This document shows, one piece after another, positions 43,393 to 52,365 of a stretch of DNA of 64,000 bases (positions are counted from its first letter, which is position 1; each line of letters opens with the position of its first letter). The position numbers were made by a program, and so were the translations under genes. Origin of the DNA: JANMAT01 sp031359995 (GTDB lineage: Bacteria > Actinomycetota > Acidimicrobiia > Acidimicrobiales > Ilumatobacteraceae); NCBI GenBank assembly GCA_031359995.1, contig JANMAT010000101.1, forward strand, positions 62,001-126,000. The letters are read 5' to 3'. The notes beneath the pieces are model-generated. The model was not told where the DNA came from. It did no database searches and saw only the letters and a program-made list of their open reading frames with translations.

Positions 43393-44847
43393 ATGGCTGA
43401 TGCCGCCCGCATGTACATCGACGGCCGGTGGTGTGACGCCGGCGACGGCGCCTGCTTCGACACGACCGACCCGGCCACCGGCGAGGTGCTGGCCAGCGTG
43501 CCCGCCGCCGGCGCCGCCGACGTGGACCGCGCCGTGCAGGCGGCCCGGCGCGCCTTCGACGACGGCCCATGGGGCATGGCCGTGCCCGAGCGCACGCGCG
43601 CCCGCCTGCTGCAGACCATGGCCGACATCGTGCGCCGCCGCGCCGAGGAGCTCGCGGTGCTCGAGGTGCGCGACTGCGGCAAACCCATCGCCGATGCGCG
43701 CGGCGACGTGGAGGAGGTCGCGTTTCTGCTCGAGTACTACGCCGGCTGGGCCACCAAGCTGTCGGGCGAGATCCCGCCCGTGGGCCCGAACGCCATGTCG
43801 CTGGTGGTGCGCGAGCCGGTGGGCGTGTGCGGCCTGATCGTGCCATGGAACTACCCGATGCTGATGGCCACGCAGAAGCTGGCACCGGCGCTGGCCATGG
43901 GGAACACGGTGATCCTGAAGCCGGCCGAGCAGACACCGCTCACCGCCCTCGAGCTGGCCCGCATCGCCGAGGAGGCGGGCTTTCCCGGCGGCGTCGTCAA
44001 CGTCATCACCGGCTACGGCCCCGCCGCCGGCGGCCCGCTGCTGACGCACCCGATGGTCGACAAGATCAGCTTCACCGGCTCGAAGCAGATCGGCAAGCAC
44101 ATCATGCGCACCTGCGCCGATCAGCTGAAGCGGGTCACGCTCGAGCTCGGCGGCAAGAGCCCGAACATCGTGTTCGCCGACGCGCCGCTGGCCGCCGCGG
44201 TGCCGGGCACGTGCAACGGCATCTTCGGCAACCAGGGCGAGGTGTGCTCGGCCGGCAGCCGGGTGTTCGTCGAGGCGGCCGTGTACGACGACGTGCTCGC
44301 CGCGTTCGCCACGCACGCCGCCACGATCCGGCTCGGCCACGGGCTCCACCCCGACACCACCATGGGTCCGCTCGTGTCGGCCGAGCAGTACGAGCGGGTC
44401 ACCGGCTACGTGGCCATCGGCCGGGCCGAGGGCGCCCACCTCGCCTACGAAGGGGCCCGCCCCTCGGACCCTGCGCTGGCCGGCGGCCACTTCGTGGCGC
44501 CCACCATCTTCGAGGCCCGCACGAACGACCTTCGCATCGCCCGCGAGGAGATCTTCGGGCCGGTCATGACGGTGCTACCGTTCACCGACGTCGACGAGGT
44601 CGTGCGCCTGGCCAACGACACCGAGTACGGCCTGGCCGCCGCCATCTGGACGCGCGACATCACCAAGGCGCTGCGCACGGCCAAGGCGGTGCGCGCTGGC
44701 GTCGTGTGGATCAACGACAGCCAGCCCGCCCCGAGCGAGAGCCTGTGGGGCGGCTACAAGCAGTCGGGCGTGGGCCGCGAGCTCGGCCGCTTCGCCCTCG
44801 ACGCCTTCACCGAGACCAAGCAGATCTACGTCAACCTCGCGACCTGA
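43393..44847 (+). CDS. NAD(P)-dependent aldehyde dehydrogenase
   Basis: A 484-residue ALDH with every key motif: VPWNYPMLM, KPAEQTPLTALELA, FTGSKQIGKHI (cofactor loop), LELGGKSPNIVF (general-base Glu), NQGEVCSAGSR (nucleophile Cys) and EEIFGPVMTV. The likely range is betaine or phenylacetaldehyde-like substrates. It is followed after 16 bp by a methyltransferase with its own leaderless-type promoter. A strong AGGAGGTG site fixes the ATG. Confidence 0.94.
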   Translation: MADAARMYIDGRWCDAGDGACFDTTDPATGEVLASVPAAGAADVDRAVQAARRAFDDGPWGMAVPERTRARLLQTMADIVRRRAEELAVLEVRDCGKPIADARGDVEEVAFLLEYYAGWATKLSGEIPPVGPNAMSLVVREPVGVCGLIVPWNYPMLMATQKLAPALAMGNTVILKPAEQTPLTALELARIAEEAGFPGGVVNVITGYGPAAGGPLLTHPMVDKISFTGSKQIGKHIMRTCADQLKRVTLELGGKSPNIVFADAPLAAAVPGTCNGIFGNQGEVCSAGSRVFVEAAVYDDVLAAFATHAATIRLGHGLHPDTTMGPLVSAEQYERVTGYVAIGRAEGAHLAYEGARPSDPALAGGHFVAPTIFEARTNDLRIAREEIFGPVMTVLPFTDVDEVVRLANDTEYGLAAAIWTRDITKALRTAKAVRAGVVWINDSQPAPSESLWGGYKQSGVGRELGRFALDAFTETKQIYVNLAT

Positions 44848-44849
44848 CC

Positions 44850-44855
44850 TACGCT
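44850..44855 (+). promoter_or_regulatory. -10 box (TACGCT) of a leaderless methyltransferase transcript
   Basis: TACGCT begins 3 nt after the ALDH stop (44845-44847) and is 8 nt from the ATG at 44864. Confidence 0.45.
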
Positions 44856-44863
44856 CCCGGTCC

Positions 44864-45946
44864 ATGGGCGACGTCATCGATCCGGACAAGCTGAAGCTCT
44901 ACTCGTTCCTGGTGTTCTCGAAGCTCGAAGGCGCGTTCACCGCCGGCATGGTGCACCTGGGCGACCGCCTGGGGCTCTACACCGTGCTGGCCGCGGCCGA
45001 CGCGCCGATGAGCACCGGCGAACTGGCCGAGCGGGCCGGGCTGCACGAGCGGTGGGTGCTGGAATGGGCCCAGAACCAGGCCGCGGCCAAGCTCCTGGAG
45101 TGGAGCGACGACGACGGCCTGCGGGTGTGGCTGTCGCCCGAGGCCAAGGCGGTGCTGGCCACCCCCGACCACCCAGCCAGCGGCATGGGCATGTTCCACC
45201 GGCTGCCCCAGACCATGCAGTCGCTGGAGCACCTGCCCGAGAGCTTCCGCACCGGGCTCGGCCACGACTACGACTCACACGGGCCCGAGGGAGCGGCGGG
45301 CATCGAGCGCTCGTTCGAGCCCTGGTACAAGAACTTCCTCGTACCCGTGGCCCTGCCCGCGCTCGAGGGCGTGGTGCGCAAGCTCGAGGCGGGGGCCGTC
45401 GTGGCCGACGTGGGCTGTGGCGCCGGTGTGGCCGTGTGCCTGATGGCCCAGGCCTTTCCGAACAGCCAGTTCCACGGCTACGACATCTCGCGCCACGCCC
45501 TGGAGCGGGCCGAGCGGCGCCGGGCCGACCTCGGGCTCACGAACGCCCACTTCCACGACGTGCGCGACGGCGGCCTGCCCGCCGACCGCTCGCACGACCT
45601 CATCACCACGTTCGACTGCATCCACGACATGACCCACCCGCAGGAGATGATGCACGCCATCCGCGCCGCCCTCTCCGACGAGGGCACGTGGCTGCTGGTC
45701 GACATCAAGGGTCGCGACACGTTCGCCGAGAACCTGGTCAAGAACCCGATGGCGCCGCTCATGTTCGGCATCAGCGTGATGTCGTGCATGTCGTCGGCCC
45801 TGTCGGCCCCCGGCGGCGCCGGGCTGGGCACGCTGGGTCTGCCGGCGTCGAAGGCGAAGGCCATGGCGACCGACGCCGGCTTCACCCGGTTCACGCAGCT
45901 CGACATCGAGCACGCCGTGAACGCGTTCTACGAGGTGCGCCCGTAG
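44864..45946 (+). CDS. winged-helix class I SAM-dependent methyltransferase
   Basis: A 360-residue protein with an N-terminal dimerisation/winged-helix domain (residues about 15-90, GLYTVLAAADAPMSTGELAE) and a Rossmann methyltransferase domain with motif I VVADVGCGAGVAV (about 180), FHGYDISRHALE and DLITTFDCIHDMTHP. This matches Rv2258c-like actinobacterial methyltransferases of unknown acceptor. It may share an operon with the ALDH upstream. Confidence 0.88.
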   Translation: MGDVIDPDKLKLYSFLVFSKLEGAFTAGMVHLGDRLGLYTVLAAADAPMSTGELAERAGLHERWVLEWAQNQAAAKLLEWSDDDGLRVWLSPEAKAVLATPDHPASGMGMFHRLPQTMQSLEHLPESFRTGLGHDYDSHGPEGAAGIERSFEPWYKNFLVPVALPALEGVVRKLEAGAVVADVGCGAGVAVCLMAQAFPNSQFHGYDISRHALERAERRRADLGLTNAHFHDVRDGGLPADRSHDLITTFDCIHDMTHPQEMMHAIRAALSDEGTWLLVDIKGRDTFAENLVKNPMAPLMFGISVMSCMSSALSAPGGAGLGTLGLPASKAKAMATDAGFTRFTQLDIEHAVNAFYEVRP

Positions 45947-45985
45947 GCGCTCCGGCTCACGGCCGCCGGTGGGTCGCGCCGCACG

Positions 45986-46107
45986 TCAGGTGCGGGTGTC
46001 GTGGCGGACGATGCCGTCGCAGTACACCGCGGTCAGCCGACGGATCTCGAGCTCGTCATGGGCGGTGTCGACGCTGCGATGACGGTGCGCGAGGTGATCC
46101 TGTGCGC
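45986..46107 (-). pseudogene. truncated SnoaL-like gene remnant
   Basis: Downstream of tetR (in another frame) about 40 codons read AQDHLAHRHRSVDTAHDELE and IRRLTAVYCDGIVRHDTRT before a TGA. The IRRLTAVYCDGIVRHD segment matches the opening helix and strand of SnoaL-like proteins (compare ALRYATGIDRRD at 32675-33202), then the frame stops. Third positions are mostly G or C. There is no start codon and no remaining domain, so it is a remnant cut at both ends. Confidence 0.45.
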
Positions 46108-46740
46108 TCAGGCGCTCCCGGTGCGGTGACCGACGCTGGCCGTGAACGAATCAGGAGCCAGACCGAGCTCGGCGCACGCCGCCGTGCGCACCAGGTGCAG
46201 CAGTTGCTCGTGGGAGATGAGGTCCTCGTGGACCGTCATCTGCACACCGAGGCCGTCGAGCAGGGCGGCCAGACGCCACGCCGTGGCCGCGGGGTCGGGA
46301 CAGCGGAACTGGCCCTTGGCCACGCCGGACTCGACGATCTCCTGGAGCACGTTCTTCCACCGCAGGTCGAGGTCCTGGCTGATGGCCTTGAGCACGGGGG
46401 AGCGCAGCGCCTCGCCCCAGCCGTCGATCCACATCATCCAGCCCGGCTCGGACTCCTCGGGGGTGTAGAGCTGGAAGATCAGGTCGAGCTTGGCCAGCGG
46501 CTCGATCTTGCGGGCGACCTCGGCCTCGAGCCGGGCCAGGTCGGCCTCGGCGGCGTACTGGAACGCCTCGGCGATGAGCTGGTCCTTCGAATCGAAGTGG
46601 TAGTGGATCAGCCCCGTCGAGATCCCGAGCTTGTTGGCGACGTCGGCCACCCGCGTAGCGGCGAAACCGCGCTCGACGACGACCTGGCACGTGGTCTCGA
46701 GGATCTCGGCCCGACGCTCCTCGACCGTGGTTCGCTTCAC
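46108..46740 (-). CDS. TetR-family transcriptional regulator
   Basis: A 210-residue protein: helix-turn-helix TRVADVANKLGISTGLIHYH (residues about 29-48, the TetR signature with HYHFDSKDQL), then an all-helical ligand domain with a C-terminal TetR_C-like region. It resembles BetI-like regulators. Leaderless-type start: TAGGGT 8 nt before the GTG at 46740. Divergent from a PPOX-SDR pair, which it may control; no clear operator repeat was found. Confidence 0.9.
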   Translation of the reverse strand: MKRTTVEERRAEILETTCQVVVERGFAATRVADVANKLGISTGLIHYHFDSKDQLIAEAFQYAAEADLARLEAEVARKIEPLAKLDLIFQLYTPEESEPGWMMWIDGWGEALRSPVLKAISQDLDLRWKNVLQEIVESGVAKGQFRCPDPAATAWRLAALLDGLGVQMTVHEDLISHEQLLHLVRTAACAELGLAPDSFTASVGHRTGSA

Positions 46741-46748
46741 CGGGTGCC

Positions 46749-46754
46749 ACCCTA
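46749..46754 (-). promoter_or_regulatory. -10 box (TAGGGT) of a leaderless tetR transcript
   Basis: TAGGGT on the minus strand is 8 nt before the GTG start. Confidence 0.45.
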
Positions 46755-46839
46755 GGACATCGCGCCGTTCCTGCCACGTCCAGCTCGATCAACAGCGGGT
46801 GAGTCGACCCAGGAGCGGCGCCGGACCGGGGCCTCCCGC

Positions 46840-46845
46840 TATCGT
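46840..46845 (+). promoter_or_regulatory. candidate -10 box (TATCGT) for the PPOX-SDR operon
   Basis: TATCGT lies 62 bp ahead of the ATG at 46908, which has a GAGGAG ribosome site. Confidence 0.3.
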
Positions 46846-46907
46846 CCGCCCGGGGCCGTACCGGGGCGATCCGCGCGCCCGCGCCGACCCGAACGTGAGG
46901 AGCGACC

Positions 46908-47339
46908 ATGAACCTCGACGAGATCAAGGACGAGTGCCGACGCCTGAGCCCGTGGGCCCACGTGGCCACGGTGCGACCCGACGGCCGACCCGACGTCGTG
47001 CCGGTGCACCCGTGCTGGGAGGGCGACGTCCTCTGGTTCATGTGTGGCGAGACGTCGGTGAAAGCCCGCAACGTCGCGACCAACCCGAACGTGGCGCTGC
47101 ACTGGCAGGTGACCGAGTCGGGTGACGGCATCGAGCTGTGGGGCACCGCGACGACCCACACCGACCTCGACACCAAGCGCCGGTTGTGGACGGGCGTGTT
47201 CGACTACGACCTGAACGCGTTCGCGCCCGGTGGGCCCGACGCGTCACCCGGCACCGCGTTCATCGCCGTACGGCCCGAACGCATCCTGGTGCTCAAGGCC
47301 TATGGCATGAGCGGCCGTCACGTGTGGAGCGCGGCGTGA
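46908..47339 (+). CDS. pyridoxamine 5'-phosphate oxidase-family flavin/F420-binding protein
   Basis: A 143-residue split-barrel protein: PWAHVATVRPDGRPDVVPVH, LWFMCGETSVKARNVATNPN and WGTATTHTDLDTKRRLWTGV. The K-R-N flavin-phosphate contacts of the PPOX fold are visible. Actinobacterial members often use F420 or heme; the cofactor is undecided. It overlaps the SDR start (GTGA), forming an operon. Confidence 0.88.
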   Translation: MNLDEIKDECRRLSPWAHVATVRPDGRPDVVPVHPCWEGDVLWFMCGETSVKARNVATNPNVALHWQVTESGDGIELWGTATTHTDLDTKRRLWTGVFDYDLNAFAPGGPDASPGTAFIAVRPERILVLKAYGMSGRHVWSAA

Positions 47340-48130
47340 CCCGGCTCACCAGCCTGTCCCGGTCGGTGGCCGGCAAGCGGGTCATCGTCACCGGTGCCGC
47401 CTCGGGCATGGGCCGGGCCACCGCCCACCTGTTCGCCGACGAGGGCGCCCGCGTCGCCGTGGTCGACCTGGGCCGCGATCGGGTGCAGGCCGTGGTCGAC
47501 GAGATCGTCGGTGCCCACGGCGCCGATGCCGCCATCGGCCTCGTGGTCGACCTGGCCGACCACGAGCAGATCAAGAAGCTGGTCGTCGACGTGGTCGCCG
47601 CGTTCGGGGGCGTCGACGTGGTGATCAACAACGCCGGTGTGTCCGAGGCCACCTCGGCCTTCCAGGACGAGGCGTCCTTCGAGGACAACTGGGCCCACAC
47701 GATGGACGTGAACGTGACCGCCCACGCCCGCCTGATCCGCGCCGCGCTGCCCCACCTGCAGCAGGCGCCGGGCGGCGGCCGCATCGTGAACATCGCGTCC
47801 ACCGAGGCCATCGTGACCACCGCCGGGCTCGCCGCGTATGCGGCCTCGAAGTCGGGCGTCATCGGCGTCACCAAGAGCTTCGCGGTGGAGCTCGGCCGCC
47901 ACGGGATCACGGTCAACTGCATCTGCCCGGGGCCGATCCGCACCGGCATGACGGCGTCGATCCCCGACGAGGCCAAGGAGACCTATGCCCGCCGGCGCGT
48001 GCCGCTGCGCCGCTACGGCGACCCCGAAGAGGTCGCCCAGATGACGCTGAACATCTGCCTGCCGGCATCGAGCTTCCTGAACGGCGCCGTCATCCCCGTC
48101 GACGGTGGCATGACGATCCGCCACACCTGA
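47336..48130 (+). CDS. short-chain dehydrogenase/reductase (SDR)
   Basis: A 264-residue classical SDR: TGAASGMGRA, INNAGVSEA, NIASTEAIV (catalytic Ser region), YAASKSG and CPGPIRTGMTAS. It is translationally coupled to the preceding PPOX-like protein. The GTG at 47336 overlaps its stop. Confidence 0.92.
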   Translation: MTRLTSLSRSVAGKRVIVTGAASGMGRATAHLFADEGARVAVVDLGRDRVQAVVDEIVGAHGADAAIGLVVDLADHEQIKKLVVDVVAAFGGVDVVINNAGVSEATSAFQDEASFEDNWAHTMDVNVTAHARLIRAALPHLQQAPGGGRIVNIASTEAIVTTAGLAAYAASKSGVIGVTKSFAVELGRHGITVNCICPGPIRTGMTASIPDEAKETYARRRVPLRRYGDPEEVAQMTLNICLPASSFLNGAVIPVDGGMTIRHT

Positions 48131-48202
48131 CGCCCGCCGGCCGCCGCACGGCCGGGACAAGCGGCACACCGTCGGGGATGGTCGGCCGGGCCGACCGGGT
48201 CG

Positions 48203-48208
48203 TACGCT
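48203..48208 (+). promoter_or_regulatory. -10 box (TACGCT) of a leaderless ctaA transcript
   Basis: TACGCT is 7 nt before the ATG at 48216. Confidence 0.5.
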
Positions 48209-48215
48209 CGCGGCC

Positions 48216-49160
48216 ATGCCGTGGCGCCGGACCATCACCCCCCGGGCTTACGCCCGCATGACCCTCGCCGCGGTCGTGCTGGTGTCGGTCATCATCGTCA
48301 CCGGCGGTGCGGTGCGCCTGTCCGGCTCGGGGCTGGGCTGCTCGGACTGGCCCACCTGCGAGCAGGGCAAGCTCATCCAGGCCACCAACAACCACCAGGC
48401 CATCGAACAGATCAACCGCCTGTTCACCGGGCTGATGATGGTCGTGCTGATCATCACCGTGCTGGGGTCGCTGCGGCGCCAGCCCCGCCGACGCGACCTC
48501 ACGTGGCTGTCGTTGACGCTGGTGGCCGGCGTGCTCGGCCAGGCGGTGGTCGGCGGCGTCGTGGTGCTGACCCATCTGCACCCGCTGGCCGTGCAGCAGC
48601 ACTTCGTGCTGTCGGTCGTGATCGTGGCCGCGGCGATGGTGCTGCACCGTCGGGCCCGCGAAGACGGCGAGCGCCGCCGGGTGGTGTCCGCCACGGTGCA
48701 GCGTCACGTGCGTGCCGTTGTCGTCGGCACTGCGTTGGCCATCGCCGCCGGCACCGTGGTCACCGGCACCAACATCCACTCGGGCTCGACGTCGTCAGGC
48801 GACCCGATCCGCCGCTTCGGCTTCGCCATCACCACCGTCACGCGCATCCACAGCGTGATCGTGCTGGCTACGCTGGGCGCCTGCCTGGCGCTGGCCCTGC
48901 GCCTGCGTGCCCGGCCCACCGAGCGGACCGCGCTGGAGGACCCGATCTCGCTGTTCCTGCTGGCCGGCTTCACCCAGGCCGGCATCGGCTACGTGCAGTA
49001 CGCCCTCGACACGCCGGCCCTGCTGGTGGGCGTTCACCTGCTCGGCTCGGTGCTGGTGTGGGTGGCGGCCATGCACCTGCTCATGGCCTGCCGCCGGGCC
49101 GATGTCATGCTCGACCTGGCCGAGCCGACCGCGGCCGAACCCACGTCCAGCGCCGTCTGA
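48216..49160 (+). CDS. ctaA: heme A synthase (CtaA/COX15)
   Basis: A 314-residue membrane protein with eight hydrophobic segments. The first periplasmic loop has the CtaA motif TGGAVRLSGSGLGCSDWPTC, and the histidine-bearing helices are LHPLAVQQHFV, TRIHSVIV and VGVHLLGSVLVW. The first heme-ligand position is IEQINRL, with Asn where the classical enzyme has His (IExxHR). I believe this occurs in other actinobacteria, but could not check. CtaA oxidises heme O to heme A for cytochrome oxidase. Confidence 0.9.
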   Translation: MPWRRTITPRAYARMTLAAVVLVSVIIVTGGAVRLSGSGLGCSDWPTCEQGKLIQATNNHQAIEQINRLFTGLMMVVLIITVLGSLRRQPRRRDLTWLSLTLVAGVLGQAVVGGVVVLTHLHPLAVQQHFVLSVVIVAAAMVLHRRAREDGERRRVVSATVQRHVRAVVVGTALAIAAGTVVTGTNIHSGSTSSGDPIRRFGFAITTVTRIHSVIVLATLGACLALALRLRARPTERTALEDPISLFLLAGFTQAGIGYVQYALDTPALLVGVHLLGSVLVWVAAMHLLMACRRADVMLDLAEPTAAEPTSSAV

Positions 49161-49173
49161 GCCGCCGGAGCCG

Positions 49174-49917
49174 TCAGTCGTACAGCACGGCGTCGTCGTC
49201 GGCCGCGCTGTCGGTGACGGTGATGTTGACATCGTCGAGGGTCGAACGCCGCCGTCGGCGCGGCCGGGTCCAGCGCGGCCGTGACGGCGGGGCCGGGGGT
49301 CGGGGCTGGTTGGCCCGTTCGCGTGCCCGCTGGCGCGTGGGGCTGTCCTGCTCGAACTTGATGAGCGGCGGCGTGCCGCTCTCGGGGGCGGTGTGGCCCT
49401 GCTTGGCGGCGACCATCTCGAGCATGAGGTAGTGGAACTGCAGCGGGTTCTTCAGACCCTTCAGCTCGCGAAAGTCGCTCTGCTCGTTGGCCGACTCGAT
49501 GCGGACGTTGGCGAAGCCGAAGTAGCGCATCCAGAGCGACTGGCTGAAGGAGAGGTCGGTGACCTTGGCCCACGGGATCGAGTAGCTGCGCCTGCTGACG
49601 ACGCCCGAGATGCGCATGATGCGCGAACTGGTGATCACGTAGCGGGTGAACAGCTCGCGGAAGCGCTGCACCACGAGCACGATGACCAGCACGTCGATGG
49701 CCACGAAGGTCATCAGGAACAGGGTCTCGAGCTGCTGCACCAGGAACCAGACGTCGAGCGCGGCGAGGAACAGCACCACGATCACCTCCCAGCCGTTCAG
49801 GAACAGGAACGCCTGGATGGCGGGCGGGTCGTCGTAGTACACCTCCTCCTGGCTCGACAGGTAGGACGCGACGATGAGGTCCGGGTCACGCAGTTCCTCG
49901 TACAGGGCCTTGAGCAT
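49174..49917 (-). CDS. bacterial PH-domain (DUF304/bPH2) membrane protein
   Basis: A 247-residue protein: a charged N-terminus, two adjacent membrane helices (WEVIVVLFLAALDVWFLV and TLFLMTFVAIDVLVIVLVV, residues about 44-85), then the bPH2 domain YVITSSRIMRISGVVSRRSY / PWAKVTDLSFSQSL. A basic C-terminal tail rich in Arg/Pro follows. It shares an operon with the 67-residue membrane protein 10 bp upstream. Function unknown. Confidence 0.8.
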   Translation of the reverse strand: MLKALYEELRDPDLIVASYLSSQEEVYYDDPPAIQAFLFLNGWEVIVVLFLAALDVWFLVQQLETLFLMTFVAIDVLVIVLVVQRFRELFTRYVITSSRIMRISGVVSRRSYSIPWAKVTDLSFSQSLWMRYFGFANVRIESANEQSDFRELKGLKNPLQFHYLMLEMVAAKQGHTAPESGTPPLIKFEQDSPTRQRARERANQPRPPAPPSRPRWTRPRRRRRSTLDDVNITVTDSAADDDAVLYD

Positions 49918-49927
49918 CGGGACGGCC

Positions 49928-50131
49928 TCAGGTGGACGGCGTCGACGGCTTGTTGGTGAGACCCTTGATGAACGACGACCCCTTGTCGATGAGGGCGACG
50001 AAGAAGTTGCCGACGTTGCCGAGGAACCGGCCGGCGATGCGCGCGCTGCCCGACGGGTCCTTCCACACGGACACCACCACGAAAGCGATCACCAGGTAGA
50101 TCAGGATCTGCTTCAGGTTGAGCTTCTTCAC
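49928..50131 (-). CDS. small membrane protein of unknown function
   Basis: Sixty-seven residues: VKKLNLKQILIYLVIAFVVV (one membrane helix near the N-terminus), then an amphipathic FLGNVGNFFVALIDKGSSFI segment. The GTG start has a GGAGGCG site at 6 nt, deciding against the longer frame. It precedes the bPH2 gene. I recognise no family beyond short actinobacterial membrane proteins. Confidence 0.65.
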   Translation of the reverse strand: MKKLNLKQILIYLVIAFVVVSVWKDPSGSARIAGRFLGNVGNFFVALIDKGSSFIKGLTNKPSTPST

Positions 50132-50252
50132 CGGCGCCTCCGTTGGCTCCCTGGCGCCCGGTGTTGAGGCGAGCACGCGTAGGAAGAGGGCTCCGCCTGC
50201 CTTGGATCCTAGTGGTGTGGTTCGCCGGAGGCAACGACCCTCGGGTGAACCT

Positions 50253-51203
50253 TCATCCGGCGAAGCGGGCCAGGCCGGCCGCGACCGAGCGGAACTCGCT
50301 CATCGTGTCGCCGATGATGTCGGCCACGGGGCGCACGTCCTCGATGCGGCCGGTGACCTGGCCCACCAGGGCGATGGCCGCCTCCATGTCGCCCCCGAAG
50401 TACAGGTCGAGGGCTCGTCCGAACTCGGCCATGTCGACGTGGTCCTGGTGCTCGAGGCGCGTGGTGCGCTCGGTGCGCAGGGCCCGGAGACCGGGGCGCG
50501 AGAAGCGGTTGAGGAACACGGTGTCGGTCTCGGCCGCTCCGACGATGGCCTGCTTCCAGTTGTCGTGCACCGGGCTCTCGACCGCCGACACCATGCGGGT
50601 GCCCATCTGCACCCCCTCGGCTCCGAGGGCGAACGCCGCCGCCATGGAGCGACCGTCGCAGATGCCGCCGGCGGCCACGATCGGCACCGACACCTTCGAC
50701 GCCACCAGCGGGAGCAGCACCATGCTGGCCACGTCGCGCGGGTTCTTGAACCCGCCGCCTTCGCCGCCTTCCACGACGAGGCCGTCCACGCCGGCGGCGA
50801 CCGCCTTGAGCGCGCCGGCCAGGGTGGGCACCACGTGGAACACGGTGAGCCCCGCCGCCTTGAGCGGCGCGGTGTACTTCGTGGGATCGCCGGCGGAGGT
50901 GGTCACGAACCGCACCCCCTGGTCGACCACGAACGACACGATGTCGGGGTCGCGCACGAAGGCCTGGGCGATGTTCACACCGAACGGCGCGTCGGTGAGG
51001 TCGCGCATCTTGCGGATCTCGTCCTTCACCGCGTCGAGCTCGCCCGACGACGTCTCGATGATCCCCATGCCGCCGGCGTTCGACACCGCTGAGGCCAGCT
51101 GGGCCCGCGCGATCCAACCCATGGGCGCCTGCACGATGGGGTAGCGACAGCCGAGCAGCTCGGTGACGCGGGTGCGGACAGGCGCGGCGGTGGAGTCGGT
51201 CAT
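50253..51203 (-). CDS. nitronate monooxygenase-like (2-nitropropane dioxygenase family) flavoprotein
   Basis: A 316-residue FMN TIM barrel: RYPIVQAPMGWIARAQLASA at the N-terminus, APFGVNIAQ, GVDGLVVEGGEGGG, VPIVAAGGICDGRSMAAAFA and GAEGVQMGTRMV. It lacks the catalytic His of some NMOs (GGEGGG replaces EAGGH), so it may be an FMN-dependent reductase or enoyl-reductase-like relative. Leaderless-type start with TACCGT 7 nt ahead of the ATG. Confidence 0.88.
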   Translation of the reverse strand: MTDSTAAPVRTRVTELLGCRYPIVQAPMGWIARAQLASAVSNAGGMGIIETSSGELDAVKDEIRKMRDLTDAPFGVNIAQAFVRDPDIVSFVVDQGVRFVTTSAGDPTKYTAPLKAAGLTVFHVVPTLAGALKAVAAGVDGLVVEGGEGGGFKNPRDVASMVLLPLVASKVSVPIVAAGGICDGRSMAAAFALGAEGVQMGTRMVSAVESPVHDNWKQAIVGAAETDTVFLNRFSRPGLRALRTERTTRLEHQDHVDMAEFGRALDLYFGGDMEAAIALVGQVTGRIEDVRPVADIIGDTMSEFRSVAAGLARFAG

Positions 51204-51210
51204 GAGGCGC

Positions 51211-51216
51211 ACGGTA
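51211..51216 (-). promoter_or_regulatory. -10 box (TACCGT) of a leaderless transcript for the nitronate monooxygenase-like gene
   Basis: TACCGT on the minus strand is 7 nt upstream of the ATG at 51203-51201. Confidence 0.5.
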
Positions 51217-51274
51217 CCCTGCGGGCGGGACGGGGGCGGGAGCCCGCGACACCCGCCGACGATGGGGGAGCGAC

Positions 51275-52357
51275 ATGCGCGCAGCCGTGCTGGAACAGGC
51301 ACCGGGCGAACTGGTGATCGTGGACGTGGCCGTCAGCAAGCCCGGCCCCGGCGAGGTGCTGGTGCGCACCGCGGCCGCCGGGCTGTGCCACTCGGACCTC
51401 CACTTCATGGAGAACCTGTGGCCCACCCCGTGCCCGTGCGTGCTCGGTCACGAGTCGGCCGGTGTGGTGGAAGCGGTCGGGCCCGACGTCACCTACGTGC
51501 AGCCGGGCGATCACGTCATCACGTGCCTGTCGGCGTACTGCGGTTCGTGCGACTACTGCCTGACCGGGCGGCTCTACCTGTGCAACAACCGGGCCGTCCT
51601 GGAACGGCAGAGCGGCTCCGCGCCGCGTCTGAGCCGCAACGGCGAGACCGTCAACCAGTTCATGCGCCTGTCGTCGTTCGCCGAGCAGATGCTCATCCAC
51701 GAGCATGCCGTGGTGCGCATCACCAAGGACATGCCGCTCGACCGCGCCGCCCTCATCGGCTGCGGCGTCACCACCGGCGTGGGCGCGGTGTTCCGCACGG
51801 CCAAGGTCGAGGCGGGCGCCACGGTGGCCGTCATCGGCTGCGGCGGCATCGGGCTCAACTGCATCCAGGGCGCCCGAATCGCCGGCGCCGGGCGCATCAT
51901 CGCCGTCGACCTCAACCCCGACAAGCTCGAGCTGGCCCAGCAGTTCGGCGCCACCGACGTCGTCAACGCGGCCGAGAGCGACCCGGTGGCCCAGGTGAAG
52001 GAGATGACGCAGGGCGGGGTCGAGTACAGCTTCGAGGCCATCGGCCTGAAGGTCGCCGCCGAGCAGGCGTTCCGCATGCTCCGCGCCGGGGGTACGGCCA
52101 CGGTCATCGGCATGATCCCGTTCGGCACCAACATCGAGATCCACGGCGCCGACCTGCTGTCGGAGAAGAAGATCCAGGGTTCGAACATGGGGTCGAACCG
52201 CTTCCGCGTCGACATGCCCCGGTTCATCGACCTCTACCTGCAGGGTCGGCTCAAGCTCGACGAACTGGTGTCGGCCCGCATCACCCTCGACGAGATCAAC
52301 GCCGGCTTCGCCACCATGAAGCAGGGCAGCGTCGCCCGCAGCGTCATCATCTTCTAA
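51275..52357 (+). CDS. zinc-dependent alcohol dehydrogenase (MDR family, class III/NDMA-type-like)
   Basis: A 360-residue medium-chain dehydrogenase: catalytic GLCHSDLH and GHESAGVVEAVG, all four structural-zinc cysteines in YCGSCDYCLTGRLYLC, IGCGVTTGVGAVF, nucleotide fold GCGGIGLNCI and a C-terminal EINAGFATMKQG. The closest recognisable group is actinobacterial AdhE1/S-(hydroxymethyl)mycothiol-dehydrogenase-like enzymes; the true substrate is open. Confidence 0.9.
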   Translation: MRAAVLEQAPGELVIVDVAVSKPGPGEVLVRTAAAGLCHSDLHFMENLWPTPCPCVLGHESAGVVEAVGPDVTYVQPGDHVITCLSAYCGSCDYCLTGRLYLCNNRAVLERQSGSAPRLSRNGETVNQFMRLSSFAEQMLIHEHAVVRITKDMPLDRAALIGCGVTTGVGAVFRTAKVEAGATVAVIGCGGIGLNCIQGARIAGAGRIIAVDLNPDKLELAQQFGATDVVNAAESDPVAQVKEMTQGGVEYSFEAIGLKVAAEQAFRMLRAGGTATVIGMIPFGTNIEIHGADLLSEKKIQGSNMGSNRFRVDMPRFIDLYLQGRLKLDELVSARITLDEINAGFATMKQGSVARSVIIF

Positions 52358-52365
52358 AGAGGCGG

